Shown: positions 8,069 through 16,195, counted from the stretch's first letter. The stretch is 21,451 bases of DNA from Polaromonas sp. (GCA_023259235.1 JAHFQQ010000016.1:1-21451), one strand, 5' to 3'. Translations and numbers: made by a program. Notes: generated by a model not told the origin, from the sequence alone.

Positions 8069-9151
8069 CTACTTCCAGATGTTGAAGGAAGTTTGCATCC
8101 AGGCACCCACCACAATCAGCCAGATGAGCGTGACCGGAATAAACACTTTCCAGCCCAGACGCATGATCTGGTCATAGCGAAAGCGGGGAAATGTGGCTCG
8201 TTCCCAGATGAACAGGCTGACCACCGCGCACGTCTTGATGCCCAGCCAAACCCAGCCGGGAATCCAGTTCAGCAAGGCACTGTCCACGGGCGGCAGCCAA
8301 CCGCCCAGGAACATGATGGTCGCCATAATCGACACCAGCCACATGTTCGCGTACTCGGCCAGGTAAAACATGGCGTAGGACATGCCGGAATACTCGACCA
8401 TATGTCCGGCCACGATTTCCGATTCGCCCTCCACCACATCAAACGGGTGGCGATTGGTTTCAGCAAAGCCTGAAATGACATACACGACAAAGATTGGCAA
8501 TAGTGCAAGCCAGTTCCAGGACAGGAAGTTCAAGCCCATTTGCGCAAAATAGCCCTTGCCCTGTCCGGTGACGATATCGGTCATGTTCATGCTGGCTGAC
8601 ACCATCAACACCACCACCAGACAAAAGCCCATGGCGATTTCGTAGCTCACCATTTGCGCCGAGGCACGCATTGCACCCAGAAATGAGTACTTCGAGTTCG
8701 ACGCCCAGCCTGCGATCACCACGCCATAGACCTCCATGGAAGTGATGGCCATGACGAACAGCAATCCGGCATTGATATTGGCGAGTGCCACGTCCGGCCC
8801 GAAGGGAATCACGGCCCATGCCGCCATGGCCGGCATGATGGTCAATACAGGGCCTATCAAAAAGAGCCCTTTGCTCGCAGTGGATGGAATCAGGATTTCC
8901 TTGGTCAACAGCTTCAGCGCATCCGCGATGGGCTGCAACAATCCCCATGGGCCGACCCGATTGGGCCCCTTTCGCACTTGCATCCATCCAAGAAATTTGC
9001 GTTCCCATAGCGTCAGATAGGCAACGGCGCCCATTAGCGGCAAGACCAGAACCACAATTTTTATGAGTGTCCAGATCACCGGCCAGGCAGCATTGGTCCA
9101 CCAAGGCGCCAAAACCAGCCCGAGGCCGGCGTTGTAGAACATGTCAATCAT
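8069..9151 (-). CDS. nuoH: NADH-quinone oxidoreductase subunit H
   Basis: This 360-residue membrane subunit joins the peripheral and membrane arms and helps form the quinone-binding chamber. Diagnostic stretches are WERKFLGWMQVRKGPNRVGP near residue 50, LLQPIADALKLLTKE near 72, and NRHPFDVVEGESEIVAGHMV near 230 with its cluster of acidic residues. About eight hydrophobic helices are seen. The frame is open to 9181, but ATG 9151 overlaps the nuoG stop as ATGA and has AGGAG eight bases upstream, so it is chosen. ATG 9142 is a less likely alternative. Confidence 0.96.
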   Translation of the reverse strand: MIDMFYNAGLGLVLAPWWTNAAWPVIWTLIKIVVLVLPLMGAVAYLTLWERKFLGWMQVRKGPNRVGPWGLLQPIADALKLLTKEILIPSTASKGLFLIGPVLTIMPAMAAWAVIPFGPDVALANINAGLLFVMAITSMEVYGVVIAGWASNSKYSFLGAMRASAQMVSYEIAMGFCLVVVLMVSASMNMTDIVTGQGKGYFAQMGLNFLSWNWLALLPIFVVYVISGFAETNRHPFDVVEGESEIVAGHMVEYSGMSYAMFYLAEYANMWLVSIMATIMFLGGWLPPVDSALLNWIPGWVWLGIKTCAVVSLFIWERATFPRFRYDQIMRLGWKVFIPVTLIWLIVVGAWMQTSFNIWK

Positions 9152-11292
9152 GTCAACGTCTCCTGAGCAGTGTGCGGCCATGCCCCAGCGCGCGCGTCAG
9201 CCGTTAACTGCAGCGCCGTCGCGCGGCGCACGATGCCATCAAGCTGATAAATTCCTGCAACAACGGGCTCCAGCGGGCAGGCTGACAGATCCACATCAAC
9301 CTGGCAGGCATTGCTCATGCGCTCTGCCGGGACCCAAGCCGGTACCTCGGCGTTATTCAGGTGCATGTGGTCCAGCACTTCCTGCGAAGACTCAAACGCG
9401 AATCCCGGCAATTTCAGCATATTGGCCAGAACACGCAAAACTTTCCACGCCGGGCGCGTTTCGCCCAGCGGCCTGACCACTGCATGAAAGCTCTGCACCC
9501 GCCCTTCGGCATTCACGAACGTCCCCGAGGTTTCCGTGAACGGAGCAATTGGCAACAATACATCACTGAATTCCATATTGGCCTTGAAGGGGCTCAAGGT
9601 CACGACCATCTCGCACCGTGCCAGCGCCTCGGCTGAGGCGGCTCCCGCCACCGAATCGAACTCGGGTTCGTTATTGAGTAAAAATGCGGCCTTGAGGCCA
9701 CCGCCCAGCATCTGTCCGGCGTTCAAGCCGCCTTCTCCCGGCAAGGCTCCCGCAAGTTGCGCGCCCACGGTATTAGCCGCTTCCGTAAGGTAACCAACCG
9801 TGGCGCCCGTCTGTTCACCAATCCAGTTGGCCAGTGACAGCAGGCTCGATGCCTGCGCATGGTGGGCTGCGGCGTTCCCTAACAGGATGGCCTTGCGCTC
9901 CCCGCCCAGCAAGGACTTCGCTATGGCCTGCGCAAGCACTGTTGCGGTTCCAGACGCAGGAGCCGCAATATTTTTTTCGCCCCCTACTGCAACGGCAATA
10001 TCTGCCAGTGCTTGAGTCCAATGCGCGGCTGGCGCCTGCAAGGTATTGAGAACCGGCATCGCCCAGTCCGCCTCCTGCGCATTGACAGCGTTGACGACGC
10101 AGCCCAGCCGTGCGGCTTGCCGAATGCGCTGGGCAAACAACGGGTGGTCCTTGCGCAAATTCGAACCCACGACCAGTACGCGTTGCAGTTGCGACAAGGC
10201 GGCAATCGTGGTGCCCAGATAACGGGCGCCAGGCGCATATGCAAATTCTGCGTTGCGCAGACGATAGTCAATGTTTTCGCTGCCAATACCGCGCATCAAG
10301 GCACCCGCAAGGTAGAGTTCTTCCAGGGTGCCGTGAGGACTCACCAAGGCGCCAACGGCGCCGGCACCATGGTCGGCCTTGATCTGCTGCAGCCCGTTGG
10401 CCACATATTCCAGTGCTGTCTGCCAATCAACCACTCTCCACTCACCATGGTGTTTGATCATCGGATCAGTTAGGCGTTCTTCGCTATTGAGTGCCTCATA
10501 AGAAAACCGGTCGCGGTCAGCAATCCAGCATTCATTGACGTCTTCATTTTCTAGCGGGACCACGCGCATGACCTTGTTGTTCTTGACTTGAACAATCAGG
10601 TTGGCACCGGTCGAGTCGTGCGGACTGACTGATTTGCGACGCGACAGCTCCCAGGTGCGGGCGCTGTAGCGGAAGGGCTTGCTGGTCAGCGCACCCACCG
10701 GACAAATGTCGATCATGTTGCCCGACAACTCGGAGTCCACTGTCATGCCGACAAACGCTTCAATCTCGGCGTGCTCACCGCGGTGCGACATGCCGAGCTC
10801 CATCACGCCAGCCATTTCCTGACCAAAACGTATGCAGCGGGTGCAGTGAATGCAGCGGGTCATCTCTTCCATTGAGATGAGTGGGCCGACATCCTTGTGG
10901 AACACCACGCGCTTTTCTTCTTCGTAGCGGGATCCGCTGGCACCATAGCCGACTGCGAGATCCTGCAACTGACATTCGCCGCCCTGATCGCAAATGGGGC
11001 AGTCCAGCGGATGATTGATCAGCAGGAACTCCATCACGCCCTTCTGGGCCTTGATGGCTTTGTTGCTCTTGGTATGCACGACCATGCCTTGCGTCACTGG
11101 CGTGGCACATGCGGGCATGGGCTTGGGTGCCTTTTCCACCTCAACCAGACACATGCGGCAATTCGCCGCGATGCTCAGCTTCTTGTGGTAACAGAAATGC
11201 GGAATGTAGGTGCCGGCCTTTTCCGCTGCATGCATCACGGTACTGCCTTCGGACACTTCCACTTTTTGACCGTCGAGTTCAATTTCAATCAT
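9148..11292 (-). CDS. nuoG: NADH-quinone oxidoreductase subunit G
   Basis: This 714-residue subunit belongs to the NADH-oxidising arm. The N-terminal 230 residues hold three clusters: [2Fe-2S] ligands C34, C45, C48, C62; the His-ligated [4Fe-4S] N5 with H94, C98, C101, C107; and [4Fe-4S] N4 with C147, C150, C153, C197. The remainder is a molybdopterin-oxidoreductase-like fold that does not need molybdenum in complex I. The extra N7 cluster of some bacteria is missing: the segment at 219-232 reads RKSVSPHDSTGANL without cysteine. The frame extends upstream to 11367, but those residues are translated palindromic repeat; ATG 11292 begins the conserved MIEIELDGQKVEV. Its only Shine-Dalgarno-like GGAG is 11 bases away, inside a hairpin, so initiation probably depends on nuoF translation. 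Confidence 0.96.
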   Translation of the reverse strand: MIEIELDGQKVEVSEGSTVMHAAEKAGTYIPHFCYHKKLSIAANCRMCLVEVEKAPKPMPACATPVTQGMVVHTKSNKAIKAQKGVMEFLLINHPLDCPICDQGGECQLQDLAVGYGASGSRYEEEKRVVFHKDVGPLISMEEMTRCIHCTRCIRFGQEMAGVMELGMSHRGEHAEIEAFVGMTVDSELSGNMIDICPVGALTSKPFRYSARTWELSRRKSVSPHDSTGANLIVQVKNNKVMRVVPLENEDVNECWIADRDRFSYEALNSEERLTDPMIKHHGEWRVVDWQTALEYVANGLQQIKADHGAGAVGALVSPHGTLEELYLAGALMRGIGSENIDYRLRNAEFAYAPGARYLGTTIAALSQLQRVLVVGSNLRKDHPLFAQRIRQAARLGCVVNAVNAQEADWAMPVLNTLQAPAAHWTQALADIAVAVGGEKNIAAPASGTATVLAQAIAKSLLGGERKAILLGNAAAHHAQASSLLSLANWIGEQTGATVGYLTEAANTVGAQLAGALPGEGGLNAGQMLGGGLKAAFLLNNEPEFDSVAGAASAEALARCEMVVTLSPFKANMEFSDVLLPIAPFTETSGTFVNAEGRVQSFHAVVRPLGETRPAWKVLRVLANMLKLPGFAFESSQEVLDHMHLNNAEVPAWVPAERMSNACQVDVDLSACPLEPVVAGIYQLDGIVRRATALQLTADARAGAWPHTAQETLT

Positions 11293-11296
11293 GGGA

Positions 11297-12748
11297 TTAA
11301 GCGCTCCGCGCTTCGGTGCTCGCCCTCTCCCTTTGGGAGAGGGTCGGGATGGGGGCGTTTCCGGCAACCGTCGGTTTCATCAATGCCTCAAACTCATGAC
11401 GGAAATGCTTGATCATGGCACGCACCGGCATGGCGGCAGCATCACCCAGCGCGCAAATGGTGTGCCCCTGGATGTTATCGGCTACGGAGTTGAGCAAGTC
11501 CAGATCGCTCGGTCGGCCCTGACCTTTGTGGATGCGGTCTATGACACGCCACATCCACCCGGTGCCTTCACGACAAGGCGTGCATTGGCCGCAGGATTCG
11601 TGCATGTAAAAGTAGGACAGGCGCTTGAGCGACTCCACCATGCAGCGGCTGTCATCCATCACGATCACGGCACCGGAGCCGAGCATGGAACCGGCCTTGG
11701 CAATCGAGTCGTAGTCCATGGTGCATTCCATCATGATGGCTGCCGGCAGCACTGGCGAAGACGAGCCACCGGGAATGACTGCCTTGAGCGTGTGGCCCTT
11801 GCGCACGCCACCCGCCAGCTCGAGCAGCTTGGGGAAGGGGGTGCCCATCGGCACCTCATAATTGCCAGGCAGCTCAACGTCGCCGGACACCGAATAAATC
11901 TTGGTCCCACCGTTGTTCGGCTTTCCGCACTCCAGGTAAGCCTGACTGCCATGGCGAATGATCCACGGAACCGCTGCAAAGGTTTCGGTATTGTTGATGG
12001 TTGTGGGCTTGCCGTACAAGCCAAAACTGGCAGGAAACGGCGGCTTGAAGCGCGGCTGGCCCTTCTTTCCTTCCAGTGATTCGAGCAGCCCGGTTTCCTC
12101 GCCACAAATATAGGCGCCAAAGCCGTGCGCGGCATGGAGCTGAAACTTGAAGCTGCTGCCCAGGATCGCGTCACCAAGCAGACCGGCGGCGCGCGCCTCC
12201 TCAATGGCTTCCTCAAAACGCAGGTAGGCCGTGAAGATTTCGCCGTGAATGTAGTTATAGCCCACGCTGATGCCCATCGCATACGCGGCAATCACCATGC
12301 CCTCGATCACGCTGTGCGGGTTGTACATCAGGATATCCCGGTCCTTGCAGGTACCCGGTTCGCCTTCGTCCGAATTGCATACGAGGTACTTCTGACCCGG
12401 AAACTGGCGCGGCATGAAGCTCCACTTCAACCCCGTCGGGAAGCCCGCGCCTCCACGACCACGCAGGCCGCTTGCCTTGACTTCGGCAGTCACCTGATCA
12501 GGCGTCATTGCTGCGGCATTTGCGTTGCCTGCCGTTTGATTGCCATCCAAGCCCAAAATCCTGCGCAAGGCCTGATAGCCGCCGCGCGCCTCATAGTCCT
12601 TGAGGCGCCAGTTGCTGCCGTCCAGGCCAGCAAATATTTGTGGACTGATGTGTCGACCGTGAAAACAGGTTTCCACGCCCGTAGCCGCGAATTGCGCGAG
12701 CACGCGCTGCGCCTCAGCGCGGTTATTCTGGCTGGATGCGAGCGTCAT
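11297..12748 (-). CDS. nuoF: NADH-quinone oxidoreductase subunit F (NADH/FMN-binding)
   Basis: This 483-residue subunit binds NADH and FMN and the [4Fe-4S] cluster N3. Visible are the glycine-rich GRGGAGFPTGLKW at about 97-109, CNSDEGEPGTCKDRD at 124-138, CGEETGLLESLEGKKG near 215, and the cluster cysteines C386, C389, C392 (ESCGQCTPCREG) and C432. ATG 12748 overlaps the nuoE stop as ATGA; the longer frame to 12874 lies wholly in nuoE and is rejected. The last 20 residues (464-483) are encoded by a palindromic repeat at the nuoF/nuoG junction and do not look like native NuoF sequence, making the protein somewhat longer than usual. Confidence 0.96.
   Translation of the reverse strand: MTLASSQNNRAEAQRVLAQFAATGVETCFHGRHISPQIFAGLDGSNWRLKDYEARGGYQALRRILGLDGNQTAGNANAAAMTPDQVTAEVKASGLRGRGGAGFPTGLKWSFMPRQFPGQKYLVCNSDEGEPGTCKDRDILMYNPHSVIEGMVIAAYAMGISVGYNYIHGEIFTAYLRFEEAIEEARAAGLLGDAILGSSFKFQLHAAHGFGAYICGEETGLLESLEGKKGQPRFKPPFPASFGLYGKPTTINNTETFAAVPWIIRHGSQAYLECGKPNNGGTKIYSVSGDVELPGNYEVPMGTPFPKLLELAGGVRKGHTLKAVIPGGSSSPVLPAAIMMECTMDYDSIAKAGSMLGSGAVIVMDDSRCMVESLKRLSYFYMHESCGQCTPCREGTGWMWRVIDRIHKGQGRPSDLDLLNSVADNIQGHTICALGDAAAMPVRAMIKHFRHEFEALMKPTVAGNAPIPTLSQRERASTEARSA
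11299..11365 (-). repeat. REP-like palindromic repeat at the nuoF/nuoG junction
   Basis: Two adjacent perfect inverted repeats are seen: CCCTCTCCC-TTT-GGGAGAGGG (stem 9 bp) at 11323-11343, and AAGCGC-TCC-GCGCTT (stem 6 bp) at 11299-11313. The first, with the flanking GTCGGGATGGGGGCG, resembles the CCCTCTCCC...GGGAGAGGG class of short intergenic palindromes common in proteobacteria, whose accidental translation gives peptides such as PTLSQRER or PSPKGRGR. Both appear here in overlapping frames. The element overlaps the 3' end of nuoF and ends next to the nuoG start. The outer boundary is approximate. Confidence 0.72.
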
Positions 12749-13251
12749 GATTGCTTTGCCTCGGCAGATTGAAGACCTTCTATGAGCTGGTCCAGTTTTT
12801 CGTTGCTCATGGAACTGCACATCGTGATGTCGTTCACCAGCATCACCGGCGCATCCGCGCAGGCTCCCAGACACTCGGACTGCTGCAGGGTAAACATGCC
12901 ATCCGCACTGGTCTGCCCCATGACAATGCCGAGTTTTTGTTCCAGATAGGTCAGCGCCCGCACGCCATCACGCAATTTGCAAGGAAGGTTGGTGCACACA
13001 TTGAGCTTGTATTTGCCCACCGGCTGCTGGTTGTACATGTTGTAGAACGTGGTGATTTCGTGCACGGCGATCCGCGGCATGCCCAGATAGTCAGCCACCA
13101 GCTTCTCGCTCTCGATACCGACAAAGCCTTGTTGCTGCTGCACGATGGCAAGGCAGGCCATTACGGCCGACTGCTTCTGGTCCGCGGGATATTTGGCAAT
13201 TTCACGGTCAAAAAGCGCTTTGGTTTGTTCAGAAATCATGGAAGACGTCAT
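12745..13251 (-). CDS. nuoE: NADH-quinone oxidoreductase subunit E
   Basis: This 168-residue thioredoxin-fold subunit carries the off-pathway [2Fe-2S] cluster N1a next to FMN. The four ligands are C86, C91 (CTNLPC) and C127, C131 (ECLGAC). Several in-frame ATGs lie close together. ATG 13251 has GAGGA five bases upstream and is preferred over ATG 13263, which follows the nuoD stop by only 5 bases, and over ATG 13239, which lacks a ribosome-binding site. The conserved region (FDREIAKYPADQKQSAVM) starts well after all three, so function is unaffected. The stop overlaps the nuoF start as ATGA. Confidence 0.95.
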   Translation of the reverse strand: MTSSMISEQTKALFDREIAKYPADQKQSAVMACLAIVQQQQGFVGIESEKLVADYLGMPRIAVHEITTFYNMYNQQPVGKYKLNVCTNLPCKLRDGVRALTYLEQKLGIVMGQTSADGMFTLQQSECLGACADAPVMLVNDITMCSSMSNEKLDQLIEGLQSAEAKQS

Positions 13252-13268
13252 GGGGGTCCTCATGCAAT

Positions 13269-14522
13269 TTAGCGGTCAATTTCACCGAACACGATATCCA
13301 GCGTGCCAATGATCGCGACAACGTCGGCAATCATGTGGCCACGCGCCATCTCGTCCATGGCTGCCAGGTGTACAAAACCGGGCGGACGAATTTTCAGGCG
13401 GTAAGGCTTGTTGGCGCCATCGCTGATGATGTAAATGCCGAACTCACCCTTGGGATGCTCGACTGCGGCATAGGCCTCGCCCTCGGGTACATGGAATCCT
13501 TCGGTGAAGAGCTTGAAATGATGAATCAGGTCTTCCATGTTCGTCTTCATGGATTCGCGGTTTGGCGGTGCAACCTTGTTATTGCTGGTAATTACCGGGC
13601 CGGGGTTGGCGCGCAGCCAGGCAATGCACTGCTGGATGATGTGATTGGACTGCTTCATCTCCTCCATGCGCACCAGGTAGCGGTCATACACGTCACCGGT
13701 TTTGCCAACCGGAATATCAAAGTCAAGACGGTCATACACCTCATAAGGTTGCTTCTTGCGCAAATCCCAGGCAATGCCGGAACCCCGCAGCATGGCGCCG
13801 GAAAATCCCAGGTTCAACGCTCGCTCGGGAGTGACGATCCCGATATTGACTGTCCGCTGCTTCCAGATGCGATTGTCAGTCAGCAAAGTGTGGTACTCCT
13901 CCAGACAGGTCGGAAAACGCTGCGTGAAGTCGTCTATGAAGTCCAGCAGGGAGCCCTGGCGGTTGCGATTGAGTTCGGCCACGCCCCTGGCATTGCGAAC
14001 GCGGCTTGCCTTGTACTGAGGCATGGTGTCGGGCAGATCGCGATACACGCCGCCGGGACGGAAATAAGCCGCGTGCATGCGGGCGCCACTGGCCGCCTCG
14101 TACATGTCGAACAGGTCTTCGCGCTCGCGGAAGGTGTAGATCAGGATGGTCGAGCTGCCGCAGTCATTGCCGTGCGAGCCCAGCCACATCAAGTGGTTGA
14201 GCAGCCGGGTAATTTCAGCAAACATCACACGGATGTACTGTGCCCGTATCGGCACCTCAATCCCAAGCAATTTTTCAATCGCCAGGCAGTACGCGTGCTC
14301 GTTGCACATCATGGAGACGTAATCCAGGCGATCCATGTAGGGCAGGGACTGCAGGTAGGTCTTGCTCTCCGCCAACTTTTCGGTGGCACGGTGCAACAAG
14401 CCAATGTGCGGATCAGCGCGCTGGATGACCTCGCCGTCGAGTTCCAGCACCAGACGCAACACACCGTGCGCCGCGGGATGCTGCGGCCCGAAGTTGAGGG
14501 TGTAGTTCTTTATTTCAGCCAT
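13269..14522 (-). CDS. nuoD: NADH-quinone oxidoreductase subunit D
   Basis: This 417-residue subunit resembles the large subunit of [NiFe] hydrogenases without the metal site. With NuoB it forms the quinone-reduction pocket. Conserved features are NFGPQHPAAHGVLRLVLELDGE near the N-terminus, HIGLLHRATEKLAESKTY near residue 42, YMDRLDYVSMMCNEHAYCLA near 62, and the ending DIVFGEIDR. Nickel-binding cysteines are absent, as expected. It starts 12 bases after the nuoC stop. NuoC and NuoD are separate proteins here, not fused as in E. coli. Confidence 0.97.
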   Translation of the reverse strand: MAEIKNYTLNFGPQHPAAHGVLRLVLELDGEVIQRADPHIGLLHRATEKLAESKTYLQSLPYMDRLDYVSMMCNEHAYCLAIEKLLGIEVPIRAQYIRVMFAEITRLLNHLMWLGSHGNDCGSSTILIYTFREREDLFDMYEAASGARMHAAYFRPGGVYRDLPDTMPQYKASRVRNARGVAELNRNRQGSLLDFIDDFTQRFPTCLEEYHTLLTDNRIWKQRTVNIGIVTPERALNLGFSGAMLRGSGIAWDLRKKQPYEVYDRLDFDIPVGKTGDVYDRYLVRMEEMKQSNHIIQQCIAWLRANPGPVITSNNKVAPPNRESMKTNMEDLIHHFKLFTEGFHVPEGEAYAAVEHPKGEFGIYIISDGANKPYRLKIRPPGFVHLAAMDEMARGHMIADVVAIIGTLDIVFGEIDR

Positions 14523-14534
14523 GCATCGAACCGC

Positions 14535-15143
14535 TTATTGCAGGCCCCCATAGTTGTCTTCCCGGATGACGCGCGGGGTAATTTCGCGCAACTCTATCGT
14601 GACCGGCTGGTAAATAACACGCGCCTGTTCTGCGTCATAGCGCATCTCCACCTCTCCATTGGTTGGAAAATCCTTCCGGAAAGGGTGACCGATGAAACCG
14701 TAGTCCGTCAAAATCCGGCGTAAATCCGTGTGCCCTTCAAACACGACGCCAAACAGATCGAAAGCCTCGCGCTCGAACCAGTTGGCGGAATTCCAGATAT
14801 CAGTCACTGACATCAACACAGGCAAGGAGTCATCCGGCGCAAACACTTTCAAGCGCACGCGCTGGTTCAGGCTGACAGACAGCAACTGACTGACCACGCA
14901 AAAACGCGGGCCCTCGTAGGCTCCCGCGTTGTACTCGGAATAGTCCACGCCGCACAGGTCCATGAGTTGCTCGAACCGGCAGCCTGGCGCATCGCGCAAA
15001 GCCAGCGCCGCGGCATGGTAATTTTCTGCCGACACCAGCACCTTGAGTTCACCGTGATCAATGGAAATGCGCCTGATCTTGTCACCCAAGGCAGCCACCA
15101 CGGCATCGCGGGTGGTTTCGGCAGACACGGAAAATGTCGTCAT
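14535..15143 (-). CDS. nuoC: NADH-quinone oxidoreductase subunit C
   Basis: This 202-residue peripheral subunit lies beside NuoD in the connecting arm and holds no cofactor. The family signature ANWFEREAFDLFGVVFEGHTDLRRILTDYGFIGHPFRKDFP is present at about residues 120-160 (given as adjoining conserved blocks WFEREAFDLFG, RRILTDYGF and GHPFRKDFP). The open frame goes back to 15212 inside nuoB, but ATG 15143 has a GGGAAGG ribosome-binding stretch and starts 10 bases after the nuoB stop, giving the usual length. Confidence 0.95.
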   Translation of the reverse strand: MTTFSVSAETTRDAVVAALGDKIRRISIDHGELKVLVSAENYHAAALALRDAPGCRFEQLMDLCGVDYSEYNAGAYEGPRFCVVSQLLSVSLNQRVRLKVFAPDDSLPVLMSVTDIWNSANWFEREAFDLFGVVFEGHTDLRRILTDYGFIGHPFRKDFPTNGEVEMRYDAEQARVIYQPVTIELREITPRVIREDNYGGLQ

Positions 15144-15153
15144 GGCCTTCCCT

Positions 15154-15633
15154 TCATAGCCGGGCAATGGTTTCGGTGCGGCGAATCTTTTGCTGCAGCT
15201 GCAAAATGCCATAGATCAGCGCCTCGGCCGTTGGCGGACAACCAGGTACATACACATCCACCGGAACAATGCGGTCGCAGCCACGCACCACCGAGTAGCT
15301 GTAGTGGTAGTAGCCGCCACCGTTGGCGCAGGAGCCCATGGAGATCACCCAGCGCGGCTCGGACATCTGGTCATAAACCTTGCGTAATGCCGGCGCCATC
15401 TTGTTGCACAGCGTACCGGCAACAATCATCAAATCGGACTGGCGCGGACTGGCCCGGAATACTTCCGAGCCAAACCGGCTCAAATCGTAGCGCGCCGCCG
15501 CCGCGTGCATCATCTCGACCGCGCAGCAAGCCAGACCAAAGGTCATGGGCCAGATGGAGCCGGTCTTGGCCCAGTTCATCACCGAGTCATAACTGGTGGT
15601 GACGAAGCCTTCCTTCAAAACGCCTTCAATCAT
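15154..15633 (-). CDS. nuoB: NADH-quinone oxidoreductase subunit B
   Basis: This 159-residue subunit holds cluster N2, the last [4Fe-4S] cluster before ubiquinone. Its ligands are the tandem cysteines C36 and C37 (FGLACCAVEMMH), C102 (GSCANGGG) and C132 (VPGCPPTAEAL). The frame is open to 15774 inside nuoA, but ATG 15633 gives the conserved MIEGVLKEGFVTTSYD start and lies 4 bases after the nuoA stop. Length is normal for Burkholderiales. Confidence 0.97.
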   Translation of the reverse strand: MIEGVLKEGFVTTSYDSVMNWAKTGSIWPMTFGLACCAVEMMHAAAARYDLSRFGSEVFRASPRQSDLMIVAGTLCNKMAPALRKVYDQMSEPRWVISMGSCANGGGYYHYSYSVVRGCDRIVPVDVYVPGCPPTAEALIYGILQLQQKIRRTETIARL

Positions 15634-15637
15634 TGTC

Positions 15638-15997
15638 TTACTCCCAATCAAGGGCACCTTTTTTCCATTCGTAGATAAAACCCACGACAAGAATGCCAAG
15701 AAAAACCATGGCCGCCCAGAAACCGACCGCACCAATTTCCTTGAGCGAAACAGCCCAAGGGAACAGGAAGGCAATTTCCAGATCGAAAAGGATGAACAGT
15801 ATTGCTACGAGGTAATAGCGGACGTCGAACTTCATCCGGGCGTCTTCAAACGCCTCGAAACCGCACTCGTAGGGAGAATTTTTTGCTGCATCAGGCCGAT
15901 TCGGACCTAATATGTAGCCCAGCACCTGCGGCACCACGCCGATTGCAATACCGACCAGGATAAACAGGAGGACGGGGAGGTATTGATCGAGGTTCAT
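15638..15997 (-). CDS. nuoA: NADH-quinone oxidoreductase subunit A
   Basis: This 119-residue protein has three transmembrane helices (about residues 6-28, 62-84 and 90-110) and the conserved loop YECGFEAFEDARMKFDVRYY whose cysteine region sits by the quinone chamber. It is the first nuo gene. ATG 15997 gives the normal N-terminus MNLDQYLPVLLFILVG; the open frame to 16099 reaches the end of the tRNA and would add residues unlike NuoA. The ribosome-binding site is weak (AGAAG about 10 bases upstream). The gene lies 104 bases downstream of tRNA-Leu, and no clear promoter is seen in between, so the operon may be read from further upstream. Confidence 0.95.
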   Translation of the reverse strand: MNLDQYLPVLLFILVGIAIGVVPQVLGYILGPNRPDAAKNSPYECGFEAFEDARMKFDVRYYLVAILFILFDLEIAFLFPWAVSLKEIGAVGFWAAMVFLGILVVGFIYEWKKGALDWE

Positions 15998-16060
15998 GTT
16001 GAGTTCAACTTCTGGCAGGTTGCCCGTGCCATTCGTCTCGGCAGCCTGCAACACAGTTTG

Positions 16061-16072
16061 CGGTTCGAACCG
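16061..16072. other. 12-bp perfect palindrome in the nuoA leader
   Basis: CGGTTCGAACCG is a perfect palindrome between tRNA-Leu and nuoA, 63 bases upstream of the nuoA ATG. It could be an operator for a dimeric regulator or chance. No matching second copy is seen nearby. Confidence 0.3.
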
Positions 16073-16101
16073 ACAGTTCCGCTGCCGGCATTTGTCCAAT
16101 C

Positions 16102-16186
16102 TGGTGCGGACGGCGAGACTCGAACTCGCACAGCTTTCGCCACTACCCCCTCAAGATAGCGTGTCTACCAATTTCACCACGTCCGC
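16102..16186 (-). tRNA. tRNA-Leu (anticodon GAG)
   Basis: This 85-base tRNA folds fully by eye: a 7-bp acceptor stem GCGGACG/CGTCCGC, a D arm closed by GTG/CAC, an anticodon stem CTATC/GGTAG with one T-G pair and loop TTGAGGG giving anticodon GAG, a long class II variable arm (TGGCGAAAGCTGT), and a T arm GCGAG/CTCGC with loop TTCGAGT. The CCA end is encoded. It reads CTC and CTT leucine codons. Its place between secG and the nuo operon is the same as in relatives and recalls the secG-leuU pair of E. coli. It must be cut out of any secG-nuo transcript by RNase P and 3' nucleases. Confidence 0.97.
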
Positions 16187-16195
16187 GGTGACCAA

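Noticed and set aside
11293..11367. Longer NuoG starting at 11367
   Set aside because: The extra 25 residues (including PSPKGRGR) are translated repeat, and conserved NuoG sequence begins exactly at the ATG at 11292.
11291..12079. A 262-codon plus-strand frame opposite nuoF
   Set aside because: It lies wholly against a conserved gene and begins inside the palindromic repeat; composition is that of a shadow frame.
13335..14723. A 462-codon open frame on the plus strand opposite nuoD and part of nuoC
   Set aside because: It is a codon-bias shadow of conserved complex I genes; no domain is recognisable and there is no supporting ribosome-binding site.
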